From Gnetum montanum (Eukaryota; Streptophyta; Gnetopsida; Gnetales; Gnetaceae): a DNA stretch of 64,000 nucleotides. Below are positions 1 to 11,533 of the stretch, in pieces. The notes beneath the pieces were generated by a model that was given only the letters and a program-made list of their open reading frames with translations, was not told the DNA's origin and searched no databases. The position numbers were made by a program, and so were the translations under genes. Numbering within the stretch: position 1 is the stretch's first letter; every line of letters begins with the position of its first letter. The DNA lies in contig MNCI01035869.1 in NCBI GenBank assembly GCA_015680685.1, positions 189,937 through 253,936 of the forward strand, written 5' to 3'.

Positions 1-479
1 GCTAAAAAGAACTTAAAAATTAAAAAAAAAAATATAAAAATATAATTTAGCCAAAAATAAAAATTATCCAAATAAATCATACCAAAATCAAAGTAGTACC
101 CCATGTGCCAACAACCTATCTAGGGCTTAATACCTACTAAAATTAAAGGTGAAATAAAAAATGCTAACAATATTTTTAAAAAATAAAATGATATGAAATA
201 AAAATAATATATATATATATATATGTATGTATGTATGTATGTGTGTATGTATATAAATTTATATATATTAGAAAGAAAATAGAAAGGCATATAGCTTTAT
301 CACACAAAATCATATTTAACCATAAGGAGTTAGTAAGCATATTCATAGGTTAGCATATAAGATGTCAAGGGTTAAAATCTCAAATATACCAAGGTGAAAG
401 GGACGTTTAAGGCAAGGGTATAACATTCTTCCCCTCTTAATAATCTTTCTCCTAGAAGATCTTAGGGTGTATGATATAT
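1..479. other. AT-rich flank without recognised gene
   Basis: Very AT-rich sequence with no coding similarity that I can recognise on either strand. It probably holds the 3' untranslated part of the degraded gypsy element whose integrase tail begins just to the right, but I could not identify an LTR edge. Confidence 0.4.
204..270. repeat. AT / GTAT microsatellite
   Basis: A run of alternating AT passes into repeated GTAT and then back to TATA. It is a compound simple-sequence repeat and probably polymorphic. Confidence 0.85.
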
Positions 480-1020
480 AGATATTTTTCCACTTCCCAT
501 GTTACTTCCTACACTTCATGTCTTTTCCAAATAATCTTTACCATCGAAATGAATTTAATCCTCAATATTTTTTCCATTTTGTTAAAAATATTAATTGGCC
601 ACTTTATAAAACTAACATCAAGTTGAAGCTAAAAATCCTACCAATATATCCTATGACTAGGATTTGTAACATACTTCCTTAGCATAGAAACATGAAACAC
701 ATCATGAATTGGCTGTAATTATTATAGAAGATCAAGCTAATAGATAAAATTACCAATTTTTCTTAAAATAAAAAAAGGAATAATGTATTGGAAAGCTAAA
801 TTTACTCTTCTATCAAATGTCATAATCACTTTCAATGATGAAACCTTAAGAAAAAATTGTTCATCGACATTGAACTTCAGCAATAGTCTCTTGTTGTTAA
901 CATACTTTGTATATCTATCTTATGCTACATGGAGTTTGTATTTGATAATCTTAATATGTTTTGTAGCCCCATCAATGATATTTATCATGGTCCTCTATCT
1001 ATCTTCTATGGAATCTCAGA
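480..1020 (-). pseudogene. Ty3/gypsy integrase C-terminal remnant
   Basis: Read on the minus strand with frame changes, this gives the classic C-terminal end of a plant gypsy integrase. A block like FFLKVSSLK at about 870-840 matches the VFLRVSPLKG element. HDVFHVSMLRKYV at about 708-669 is the HDVFHVSMLRKY signature, and the RHEV / EVTWEVE tail lies near 520-480. Several in-frame stops show it is dead. The preceding RNase H and integrase core are missing: RT sequence joins this segment almost directly near 1,020-1,040, so a large internal deletion has occurred. It is the 3' end of the element whose RT lies immediately to the right. Confidence 0.8.
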
Positions 1021-1029
1021 AGATGAACC

Positions 1030-2083
1030 TATAAATAAATTGCTATCTACCTTGTAATCCTAAAAGTTCCTTGAGGTTAATAGGTGTTGTCAAGTTGGTT
1101 ATGGCCTTAACCTTATTAGGATCAAGATGTGTCCTTGCCTCAAATATTATGAAGCCAATTATCTTATCAATTTTAACACCAAAGACACACTTGTTGGAGT
1201 TAAGTCTAAGTTTGTACTTGAGGCATCATTTGAGTACTAAATCTAGGTCATGTGCATGGCAATTGGCCACTTTGGATTTGACGACTATGTCATCCATGTA
1301 ATTGTTGAGTAATCCTACCATGTAGTAACCAAATATGTAGGTCATAGCTTGTTGATAGCTTGCATCCACATTCTTTAGACTAAATGGCATCATAGTGTAA
1401 CAAAAGGTTCTAAAGGGGTCATGATGGTCATATACAATTAATGTTCTAGGTTGATCCTAACATGATTCTATCCCGAGAACCCATCCATGAAGGACAATAA
1501 CACATGTCCATCCGAAGTATCGATGAGTTGGCCAATACTAGGTAAAAGAAAATCATCTTTGATAGTTGCCTTATTTAGATCTTGGAAATTAATGCAAATG
1601 CTTATACTCAAATTTTTCTTAGGGGCTACCATGATGTTGGACATGCAATCAGCATAATCAATAGCTTAGATGAAGCCAGCTTGGTAAAGTTTCATGATCT
1701 CATCATGAACTACCAAAGTTGGATCTATTCTAATTTTGTAAACTTTTTGTTTAACAAGTTTGATGCTAAGGTCAAGTCTAATGTTGTGTTGCACTAGTCA
1801 TGGATGGAGACCCATGATATCTTCATATGACCAAGCATAGGTCTTGATGTTATTTTAAAGGATCTTAGTGATGTCTTGAGCTTACTATAGCTCAAGTGAG
1901 GAACTTAATTTTAGTGTTTTCTCCTTACCATTATGTGTTGTGATTGGAACCTCAACTAGAGAGTCTTTAGTAATGTCACTAGCCTTGAGATCAAGGGTTT
2001 TAACTATGTGTTCAAGCTATTTGAAAGATTTTTCTATAGAGGCTACATAGTCAAACATGGTCCTAGGCTCAAGATCTAGGTAA
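1030..2083 (-). pseudogene. Ty3/gypsy (Tat-like) reverse transcriptase remnant
   Basis: Minus-strand RT domain. In coding order: the AWSYEDIMGL leader near 1,830; the QAGFI block near 1,680; SNIMVAPKKN; CINFQDLNKAT; LLSFMDGFSG near 1,500; SLKNVDASYQQAMT; and the catalytic loop YMDDIVVKSK, with YMDD at complement 1,289-1,300. NSNKCVFGVK and a GLQGR.QFIYRFI block follow near 1,060. The LLSFMDGFSGY-type motif points to the Tat lineage of plant gypsy elements. The YMDD residues survive, but scattered stops break the frame. The element was split at 2,084-2,088 by insertion of element A; the upstream coding continues at 12,477. Confidence 0.85.
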
Positions 2084-2088
2084 CTAAG

Positions 2089-2653
2089 TGATGAGTGGCG
2101 AGATACCCCTACACTCAACCATACGAATACGAGNCGATGCAACCGTGGCTACCAAATGCTAATCATTGCTGGGATCACCACGCATAATGCACGTGCTCGA
2201 AGTGGTTGTACTAAGGCACTTAACTAGGAGGAAAGGGTTGAGAGAATCTAATCTAGCCTAAGTGCAATGAGCATTTGTTCCTTGATTATTTGTACACATC
2301 CTTAAATGCTCATAATCAAGTCGTACTCATTCCGCATTACTAGGAGATAAAGGTGAGAGAGAGAAAATAGTAAATAACATTAAATAAAATCCTATTCCAT
2401 GCACTGCAAGGTTTATCTAGGAAGTATTGCCGTACACAACTTGTGTTTAGGTACAATGTTGCTTGAATAAAGATCCGTTCACTTTAGGATTCCTACTGTG
2501 GGCATATGGAAAATATTCTATCTTTGGCGTGATCAATCTGCTAGAGTTTCCCTACTATCTAGCCTAGGATGAGGAAACAAAGGAGAGTCACCTCTTATTT
2601 ATAGATATGACGGTGCACCATGATATCAGCGGCCACGATATCGCGTCTCATCA
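2089..2653 (-). repeat. 3' LTR of element A (shortened, contains N)
   Basis: Starts TGATGAG and ends CTCATCA, homologous to 11,534-12,471. It lacks about 284 bp relative to that partner exactly at the single N (2,134), and lacks most of the GATATC palindrome block, keeping two copies near 2,618-2,643. The TATA motif reads CTATAAATAAGAG on the minus strand at 2,592-2,604. Confidence 0.9.
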
Positions 2654-4350
2654 TACCTCCATGACTAAATGAAAACTCATCCTCAAGTTCCTTACAAAAT
2701 ATTGGGAAGGTATGGGATTATTGAGGTGAATGAAACTAATGGGATGACATGTGAATGGATCATCATTACAAGACTTGACAAAACTGATGTTCATGACAAC
2801 AAGGGTGAACACCTTATTACATTGACATCAGGCCTTAGTTGGCAATTGAGAGAGAAGGGAGAAAGAAGTGTTGCTACTACCAACGCCAAGAGTTCACCTT
2901 TTGTTGTCCATCCATAAGCACACCATCGATCTTGCTCCTTGCATAGCTGCTTCCAGCACGGATCCATTCCAAGTGTTTGTTCTAGATCCAATCCATTTTT
3001 GTATGATCGCCATCTGCACACAAAACACAATCATATATTAGCAAGGGTAAATGAATCGTCATGTAAGTAATACCTTGCTTCGGTGTAGGTCCATTGGCTA
3101 GGTTGTGGTATGGCTAATTCTGGATCTGGGGATGTATTAATGATGATTACTGAAGGTGTAGGGGTTCGGAAAAAATTAAAAAAATTAGGGCTAGGAGAAA
3201 ATCGAAAAAATCGGGCCTCGTACCTCCATGACTAATCATGAACCTCCGGTAGCGTTAGAATGGAGAAAGAAAAGGAGTAAGAAAGATAGATAAAAAGGGA
3301 CAACTATGGCATCGATGAAATGGATGTCAATATGGAAACGAACAAAATAAAATTAATTGTAAAAATGTTAGGGCAAATAATTTAACTGGTGCACCAAAGA
3401 GGAATGTTAGTGGGTCCTACCCAAAGCAGGCTTATGCCCTTAATGCCCTGACAAACCCACATTCAAAGAGTCTGTAGGCTCTGGAAATGTCATTTGGAAT
3501 AAGAGTTAAAGTCTCAACTGCAAGAATTTACCAAAAAGAAAACAATGTATCAGCCAAAATATATACACTAATGATACAACTGGTAATGAGGTGAAGAATG
3601 GTGAGAAGGATGGAGAGAATAGAATGGAATGGAATCCCAAGAACAAGGTGGTGTACAGCCCCTTGTGTGTTTCATGATTAATGTGACTTGGAAAATCTCA
3701 TTCCAACTTCGGCCTCAAACCAACCACATCCAGTGACTTCGCATCAATGCATTCGGCCAATCCATCCTCTTGAAGTAACAAGAATGCACCTCCAAAGAGC
3801 CACCACCATTCTGATGAAACAAAGGAGAGAATGGAAAGTGAGAAGGGCCTTAGTTACATGGAACACTTTTGGTTTCATAACCAGTGCTTGTAGCCCAAGT
3901 TTATTTCATCTAAGGGGTGTGCTTTGAATTTTCACTTTTCCTTTTTTTTTTGTGTGTGTTTGTATACGTGAGAACCACACCATGCGAAGACTTATTATTT
4001 TTATTATCTTAGCTTCTGATAATTAGGTAACATCGGAATGGAAAGAAAACTCAAGAAGAAAACATCTAAGCACCCAAGAGAATGGCCAATACAAATGCAT
4101 CTGTTGGCACATTTTGGTCATTTCATGGAACAGGTTGGATCTGAGTAGGGAAACAATTTGGAATGGAACCAGACATTTGAATTAAACACTCACTATATGA
4201 GGCTTATGAAAAAAACTAAATAGCATGGGAATTAGTGCATTAGAAGCAGGAACAACACAAAAAATAGATTGTAAGGCATTTATCAACAATTCAAAAATGC
4301 TTTCATATATTATTTCATTAAAAGCTCAAGAAACTCCTCCACGTGGAACG
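2654..4350. other. 3' internal region of element A, no recognised gene
   Basis: Directly after the LTR, the minus strand reads ...CATGGAGGTA, a short purine-rich stretch in the polypurine-tract position. The first 60 bp resemble the 3' internal end of the element at 63,476. A second copy of the tract motif (TACCTCCATGACTAA on the plus strand) occurs at 3,225-3,239. Short open frames exist, for example 2,669-2,917, but none resembles a known protein and the rest looks non-coding. Confidence 0.5.
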
Positions 4351-4354
4351 TTGT

Positions 4355-4576
4355 TTAAATGGATTGAAAGCATGCGGGATGATGCATCCTAAGCCATGCC
4401 GTAAAATCGTAGGTGCCATTGCCCAACTTCGGCATCAATTGAAACACTTGTGCCACTTCCATGGACGATAATTCCTGGTCTTTGGAAATGTAAGGCTTGT
4501 CGCGGACTCTGATACGGATGTTGTTGATACTGTCAATTTTGACTTTGTCGATCATATTATCTAGAGAGAGGTCGAG
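4355..4576 (-). other. Unrecognised open frame beside helicase fragment
   Basis: A minus-strand open stretch of about 70 codons containing MIDKVKIDSINNIRIRV and a C-terminal half rich in hydrophobic residues (VAQVFQLMPKLGNGTYDFTA). Base composition is less AT-biased than the surroundings, as in the adjoining helicase fragment. I do not recognise the family. It may be another captured gene fragment or chance. Confidence 0.25.
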
Positions 4577-4609
4577 CTCAGCAATTGCAATTTCCTATAA
4601 TAAGATGTA

Positions 4610-5172
<563 letters not shown>

Positions 5173-5918
5173 CGAAGCTTCTTCTAAATTCACAGAAAAT
5201 GTTTCAGCCATGGAAGCTATGGCAATCATCGCTTCTAGCATGGGATCTAAATCACCTAGCCATGTACAATGCCTTCAGCTTTTTGATTTGTACCAGTCAC
5301 ACAACTACAACTCCTGTCATTGTCGCGAGATGAGCATTTCATCTGAAAATCTAGCCTGACGACACAAGACAATGCCAAGCAACATGATGCCATTGTTGTG
5401 CCTACTGTTTCTTTCAGGAGGTACTTACAAAGGACTCTAATTCGTCAAGAGTAAGAGCAGCTTCAGGATCAGGTCAGGTTGTCATTGTTACAGAGACATA
5501 GGGTGTGCCAATTGCCACTTTCTATGTTGGCGCATGGTTGCTTCTAGATTCATGAATCCCAACAATAAGAAGAGCACAATACCAAATGCCTTTTTCACAC
5601 ATCTACATCATCAAATTTGCTGTAGAGATGGAGATGGTCATGGAGTTGCTGGGAAGATTGCAAAATGTTAAAAAAAAAGGATGTAACACCATTCAGCACA
5701 TGGCCAGACAGAGATGCCGCAGATCAGGGAAGCGTTTAATATTTTTAACGGCTTTTTTGACTAAGTATAAAGATCACACGTGGTCCAGATTATGGAGTAA
5801 TTTCATCAAGTTAGGGAGCAGTAGATATATATTTACTATGATTACTATCTCTATTACTATGACTTAAATAAAATATTTTATTATTTCAAAAGGAAAGAGA
5901 AGTTATAGGGCAGTTATT
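5173..5918. other. Unassigned sequence after helicase fragment
   Basis: No recognisable protein. Composition is moderately less AT-rich up to about 5,700, so it may be intron or flank captured with the helicase fragment. A frame carrying QKDSGEASSKFTENVSAMEA continues from the helicase segment but matches nothing I know. Confidence 0.3.
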
Positions 5919-5921
5919 CAA

Positions 5922-6897
5922 TGTTATATGTATAGAACAAGTGTCCTTTGCAGTTTTTAAATATCATGGTGGTGATAACTTCCCCTTGGTGGTTACAACT
6001 AAATTTTAATTTCCCATGGTACTTATAACCACCAAGGCCACTTGTCAACTACAACCTCTTTATCTCCACAATGGCCACTTGTCAACTAAATGGGACACTT
6101 GTCAACTACAACTTTTTTATCTCCATAATGACCACTTGGCAACTGAATGAAGACACTTGGCAACTGAATGAGGACACTTGTCAACTACAGCTTTTTTGTC
6201 TCTATGGTGGTTATAACCATCCAAAATTTTTGTAACTTACCTAACTACCTATGAGACCCTATAAAAGGGCTTCAAGGGTAGGAAGGGAAGGGGGGTCTTG
6301 AGGTCTCACATCACTTGGGGTCTCATTTTTGGATCACACACTTGACCACACTTGGAGTCACACATTGTGAAAGATTTCTTGTAAGATGGTTTGCTAAAGA
6401 AAAGATTTCAACCTCTTTGTCATAGTCCTGTGAGTTATGCTTATTGTTTTTTATTTTGTCTAAATTGTTTAGCTAGTAGTTTAGATAGTATCATCCTTGG
6501 CAAGTAATTTTGGGATTTTTAGATTGCTCTTATTGTTCTTGTTGCCCGATAGAAAATTTCTGTTAAAATTTTGCCATAGAAGTGCTTGTATTTAAAAGCC
6601 TTAAGAGCATTTTAGTAGTAAATTTTATTATTGTGTAATGTATAAGAACTGCTATTGAGATTGTTGTAAGAGAGCCTCTGCTTGTAGTCATGCCGTTGAA
6701 CGATTTAATAGTCAAGAGGGTTCAGAAAATATTTAGTATTTTGATGGGACTAGAATAGCTTCTTTTTATCTTTAAAGTGAATCTCCATGGTATTTCAATA
6801 AAAAATTATCAAGTCTTTTGAAGGTTCTATTGAATGCAATTGTTGACATCCATTATCTAGCTAAAATGGAGTCTCGTACGTGGTAGTTTACGTAGCA
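5922..6897 (+). mobile_element. Possible plus-strand LTR nested in element A
   Basis: The segment begins TGTTAT and ends GTAGCA. It contains a good core promoter (TATAAAAG at 6,260-6,267) and is followed by ATTTTTTGGTAGCATAGTGG, which sits where a primer-binding site would and only loosely resembles the initiator-Met type. Short direct repeats fill 6,038-6,200. The edges are a judgement: I found no target duplication or partner LTR. Confidence 0.35.
6038..6200 (+). repeat. CACTTGTCAACT 12-mer cluster
   Basis: About six copies of CACTTG(T/G)CAACT, separated alternately by about 22 bp and about 36 bp, the longer spacer containing a TTTATCTCCA-like string. This is an alternating higher-order tandem repeat lying 60-220 bp upstream of the TATA box at 6,260. 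Confidence 0.75.
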
Positions 6898-7797
6898 ATT
6901 TTTTGGTAGCATAGTGGGATTGTCTTGAAGAAATTTCTTATTTGAGCCTTGGAAGTTTGAACAATTCATAGTTATTGAATTTGGGATAGCTTTATTGTGA
7001 AGTGTTTACATGTGTCATTTTACCTTGTTTAAATATTTGAGGTCCACACAAATCTGCCTTCTTTTCTATCTATTTCCATTGAATCTTGCTCTATTTGTAG
7101 TTTTCTTGTGGAACTATCTCTTTCTCTGGGAAAAATTAGAAGTAGATTCGCAGAGTTGCGCTCAAATTTTTTTACAAAATTTTATTTGTTATAATTAGGT
7201 ATTATAAGGACCGCATAGACTAGACAATTGAACAAAATAGGAACTCTCAACAACTCATAATACTTGGTAAAGTTGGCTGAATCTCTTAAGGATAAGTCAT
7301 TTGTAGTTTACACACAACGCAATCATTTCATTTTTCACAACCGCACACCGCAACAACACACACACATACTCACATTAACTACTGAGTCTATTTGAAGGTA
7401 TCTGGGCCTTGGTATTGGTAGAGACCAACAAGCACCTAAATCCTATTGGAGGATACTCATTAGCGGTCGTGTCCCAAACGATCGCCAATAGCATCAAGTT
7501 CCCTTGAAGTCACACCCTTTGCAATCCTTGAGTCCTTCCTTAGTTTCAGAAATGCCTAGTCACCGATTCGTTAAAGTTCTTATTATGAAGGAGACTATAC
7601 ATTTCCAAGCCAAGAGAGACCATAGAAACTGGTGGATGGATGGATGAAGTGAACTCATTGCCTACCATATCAAAAGAAACATACCTTAGTATCAACATCA
7701 TGACTTAAGGGTAAAAACCAAACATTAGCAATCAACATGAAAACAGTTCATACCATCACGAAGAACACTTATTGATGACAAACTTACAGGGTGGATA
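6898..7797. other. Possible leader of nested element, no clear gene
   Basis: Follows the possible LTR. A plus-strand stretch near 7,230-7,330 reads like YLVKLAESLKDKSFVVY and could be the start of a gag, but the frame breaks quickly and I cannot assign a family. Confidence 0.25.
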
Positions 7798-8035
7798 ACA
7801 CACACACACACATACACACAAAATGGAAAAGTATAATGATGTTGTAAAACAAAAACAAGAAAAGTTAAAGAATGTGTAAAACAAAAACTATAAAAGTTAA
7901 AGAAATTTGTAAAACAAAAACAAGAAAAGTTAAAGAAATTGTAAAACAAAAATGTGTAAGAAAAAAACTTGTAAAAAAAAAATGTTGTAAGAAAATGTGT
8001 AAAAAAAAAACGTGTAACAAAAACTTAAAAAGAAC
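7798..8035. repeat. CA microsatellite and A-rich minisatellite
   Basis: A short (CA)n run at 7,798-7,821 is followed by about five degenerate copies of a 25-30 bp unit containing GTAAAACAAAAAC and AAAAGTTAAAGAA (about 7,843-7,960), which then degrade into GTAAAAAAAAATG-type units. The lysine-rich plus-strand frame here is only a by-product of the repeat. Confidence 0.8.
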
Positions 8036-8099
8036 TGAGGGCCCCCATATGATTAGCATAGGTGGCCATTTCCCCTTTGAATGAATTGTAAGGGAGAGA

Positions 8100-8770
8100 T
8101 CTAAAATAATGAACGTCTATTTGAATTTCGTAGAAGTGCCCAACTCCTTCCTATTGATGTTCTTAGATTAAGGGGTGGAAGTTGGAGATGCTCATATTCC
8201 AATGTGTCTATGCCTTTGTTGTTGGCATGGTTTGTCTCCTCAGTTTGTTCCATGCATATTTTTTTGTTCTTTCAAGTAGCTGTTAACCATGGGGTGTCTA
8301 CTACTTGTTGTGTGGTTGCTACATACAGGCATCTTTGTTTCAAAATTTCAAGGGCACACCTGTTACATGGAGGCATTTCCTCCATGTCATCACCCGATGA
8401 ATCACTGTATGTGATGCATGGAACTTTCCTCTTCTCGATCTTTCCATAAATGTTTATCTTCAAAATTTCCAAGGAAAGATCACAAATCCCTAAGTACGCA
8501 TCTACTGTACTTAGCCATGACCTTCCCATTATAACTAGGAAGTCCCCATTATTGCTGTTAACTTCTATCACCAGGAAGTCAGTTGGGTAGGACCAACCAC
8601 ACATAGTGGTAACAATGTCCTCCACCAATCCCAAGGGAATGGTGATGGACTGGTCTGCTAGCTCTAGTTGGATGTTGCTCTTCTTAAGTTGGGGTAGGTT
8701 TAGGCTTGATACATCTCTCATGATATTAAATTGACTCTGGAACCTGAGTCAAGAAGAGCCTTATGTGGTT
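8100..8770 (-). pseudogene. Retropepsin (aspartic protease) of element A
   Basis: Minus-strand gypsy protease. The catalytic motif ALLDSGSRVNLIS is intact, with DSGS at complement 8,739-8,750. A single stop (TGA) follows within LIS*EM. Downstream is the typical second half: NIQLELADQSITIPLGLVED, YPTDFLVIEV and VIMGRSWLSTVDAYLG (the ILGRPWL motif), ending in an acidic tail near 8,272. Beyond 8,100 similarity to any pol product stops; in element B the same tail runs on into an RT leader. The protease is therefore the last recognisable retroviral domain of element A. Confidence 0.88.
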
Positions 8771-8799
8771 CGTTCCCAATGATTTGTAAATAGATTAAG

Positions 8800-11389
8800 G
8801 GGCTTCCAAGATTAGTTAGTTTCCTGGGAAGATGGCCTACCTTGATCTAGTCGATTACAATATGTGTTAACATAACTGTATACATATAGCTCTGTTGGAC
8901 TGAAGGGTGCTCCGAAGTGTTAGATGGTGGAGGAGGGTACCTAGACTCAATCACTTGTTGTTGCGAGAGTTTTTCTTTGCTTTTGGTTCTAAAGAAAGGT
9001 CTTTTATTTTTACAGTTGTCAGAACCAATAGCAGGTTGAATATTTACAGCTCTCGCAGTGTTACGTTGTTGTGGTTGAGTAGGGAGTTCCCCTTGCATTG
9101 TTGGAGTAGGAGGTGTTATGGGGACTACAGGTGGAAGAGATGAGGATGGAGTTGGAGGATGGTGTATATGTGGGATGTCTCCCAGAGGAGAAGGAGTCCT
9201 TCTAAAGTACTCTCGAACTTGGTAGTGGTGTTGGGGAGTTGTGTGACTCATAGAGTCACTTGGAGAAACCGGCTGTTGTACATAATAGCCATAAGGATTA
9301 GGTTGCTGGTAAGGGTAATGTTGTTTCAACGGTGGCATCCCCCATGATTGTGGGTATTGCCGTTGCTGATGCTGTCCGATGGATTGTGGTGGAGTTCCAC
9401 TTGGATAGTACGTTAATGGTTGGTGGAATTGCCTTGGGTTACCTTGGGGATAAGGTAACCTTCAAGGTATTTGCTGTTGGTTAAGTCTTGGGTTAAGTGC
9501 ATACACCCTAGACTCTTGTAGATGTGAGATGATTGGACAACATCCCTTAGGATGGTCATAGTGGCAGATCTCACATCCACCATCATCGTCTGTGTCTGAA
9601 TCCACAACCTCATTAGAGATAGTAATTTTCCCCTTACCTTTGTTATGTGCAGGGCCTAAATCTCTCTGCTTTGTCTTACCTTTCTCACTACTTCATTCCT
9701 CCTTAGACTCCTCTACAATTTTCAAGATAGTTTCAAGTCTAGAGTCTAAGGAATCCCACAATTGATCCATCTTAGCCGATACTTCTATTGTTAATTTTTG
9801 GATCGACAAAGTTTTTCTGTTCATCAACTCTTCGAGTGGTGACTCATCCTCTTGATCACAAAATTTCACTCCCTTCTTTCGAAGGGAGGGATCATGGTTG
9901 TATTCTTCCCCACTCTCTCTTTCGCATAGATCACCTTCTTCTTCTGCTACTTGTTCCAACAAGCGATGTACTTCATGGGATCTGAGTTCCGATAGTCTCC
10001 CTTGGGCATAAGTCCCAAGGGTTCTTCTAGTTTCATGCCATAGCCCATCCACGATGTGACGAAGTTGATCCCGTTGAGCATATCCATGGCTCGGGCAATG
10101 ATGTAACAATGTGTAGTAGCAGGCCATGGCAGCATCCAAGGGTTCATGAGTACCTTGCTTCCATGCTTAGATCTGCTTACACAAATTAGACACTCTGGAG
10201 TACATTTGATACTTATCGTTGAAGAGTTCTAGCATTGTACTCCACCTCCTAATGGTTTACGGCTCTAAGGACTGGTACCAATTCTCTGCTTCTTTAGCGA
10301 GTGTCCTGGGAAACAACTTAAGTTTTTGCCACTTGTTTTCTATGTTTTGCAAGGCGTAGGCATTGTGGAATGCCTATAAATGATGTTGCAGATCAATGTT
10401 GTATCCCCCCTTAAAGCGTGGGATATTGTTCATGTCTAAGCATTTGATCCGACTATCTTTTAAATGCCTTGTGGGAATTCTTACAGCCTCTGTTATGTCA
10501 AGCATACTTCGGGTTGCATGTAGGGGTTCATCATGATCATCTCTTTCATGATGCCTATGATGTCTTCGTTGTTCCCTACTTTCCCTTCGTTCATGCCCTT
10601 GTCCTCTCTCTTGACTCTCTCATCAAGGTCTCTCATTTTTCTTACCTTTATCTTCTCCGTTATGCTCGTGATGGTTGCACCCAGATGTGGAAGGAGAGGG
10701 TGAGTGATGAGATGATGGAGAAGAGGAAGGAGAACCATCGCCATGATGATGTTTCCTACCTTCTCTTTGGCTACTACGGCCCCGATCTTGATGACGATCT
10801 AAGTGCTTGTCCTTGTATTTTGTTGTTGTTTCCTTTGTGAATAGTTTGTGTTCACGGGGATCAAAACCAGTGTTATGTATCGTTGATCGTAAGTTCTGAT
10901 ACCCCACCTCCTTACCATTGTTAGGAGGGGAACATCTTTTGATAGCAAACCCGTTATGAGTGGTTCACCATCTCTTATTTCGCTAAGGACATGTAGGCCT
11001 TTGCCCTTCAACAGTGTATGTTGGCTCTCTTGCCTTGAGTCCCTCATACGTTGTGCTTCTGTGGGATGATAATCCATTGTATCAAAGTCACCTATAATGT
11101 ATTCAGCATAGAGATGAGTCATGCCAATCTGTGCCAAAGCACGGAGTAGCATGTTGGGGACTGATCGATCTGGAGGTAACATGATGTTACCTTGCAAATC
11201 TCTCCATCGCAGCTATTCGTCTTGATGGAGGATAAAGGTAAAGTTTGGAATATACTCATTAGGATGAGTATAGACTATCTGGTATTGTTTAGGACTTGGC
11301 AGATTTTGGTTATGTGTTTTTGACTACCGATTGTTCTTTGTATTGTCCCTAGGTGGTGAGTTGCTCTTATGAGAAGAAGAAGAAGACAT
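8800..11389 (-). pseudogene. Gag polyprotein of element A
   Basis: The likely start is the ATG at complement 11,389 (M followed by five Ser), 145 bp inside the LTR edge, with a stop soon after. The structure is: a disordered Arg/Ser/His-rich N-terminal region (10,500-11,300); the retrotransposon gag core at about 10,400-10,190, with KLKLFPRTLAKEAENWYQSL then IRRWSTMLELFNDKY; a helical segment LGTYAQGRLSELRSHEVHRL near 10,030; an acidic stretch; a zinc-knuckle-like CEICHYDHPKGC at complement 9,567-9,532; and a Pro/Gln/Tyr-rich tail to about 8,850. Several stops and frameshifts inactivate it. The same order recurs in element B at 38.8-41.2 kb, so the layout is a family trait. Confidence 0.85.
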
Positions 11390-11514
11390 AGTGTTTTATA
11401 GGTATGCTAATTTTACCATTATATAATTTTTCTTATTTGATTAACCCGAAGGTTCGTTAGGCTCCCAACGATGTGAGTGATATCCTATGTTCTATTTAGC
11501 ACACAAACACTTAG

Positions 11515-11533
11515 TCCCTGGCAACAACGCCAA
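11515..11533 (-). promoter_or_regulatory. Primer-binding site, tRNA-Asp type
   Basis: Immediately inside the 5' LTR, the minus strand reads TTGGCGTTGTTGCCAGGGA. This matches the complement of the plant tRNA-Asp 3' end (TGGCGCCGTTGCCGGGGA) apart from transitions of the kind left by methyl-cytosine decay. tRNA-Asp priming is known for Athila and related plant gypsy elements. Confidence 0.85.

Noticed and set aside
7865-8084. Lysine/cysteine-rich frame on the plus strand and its phenylalanine-rich mirror
   Set aside because: Both are translations of an A-rich minisatellite; no independent coding signal.
8907-9347. Plus-strand frames opposite the element A gag
   Set aside because: Shadows of the minus-strand gag, which has recognisable motifs and the matching copy in element B.
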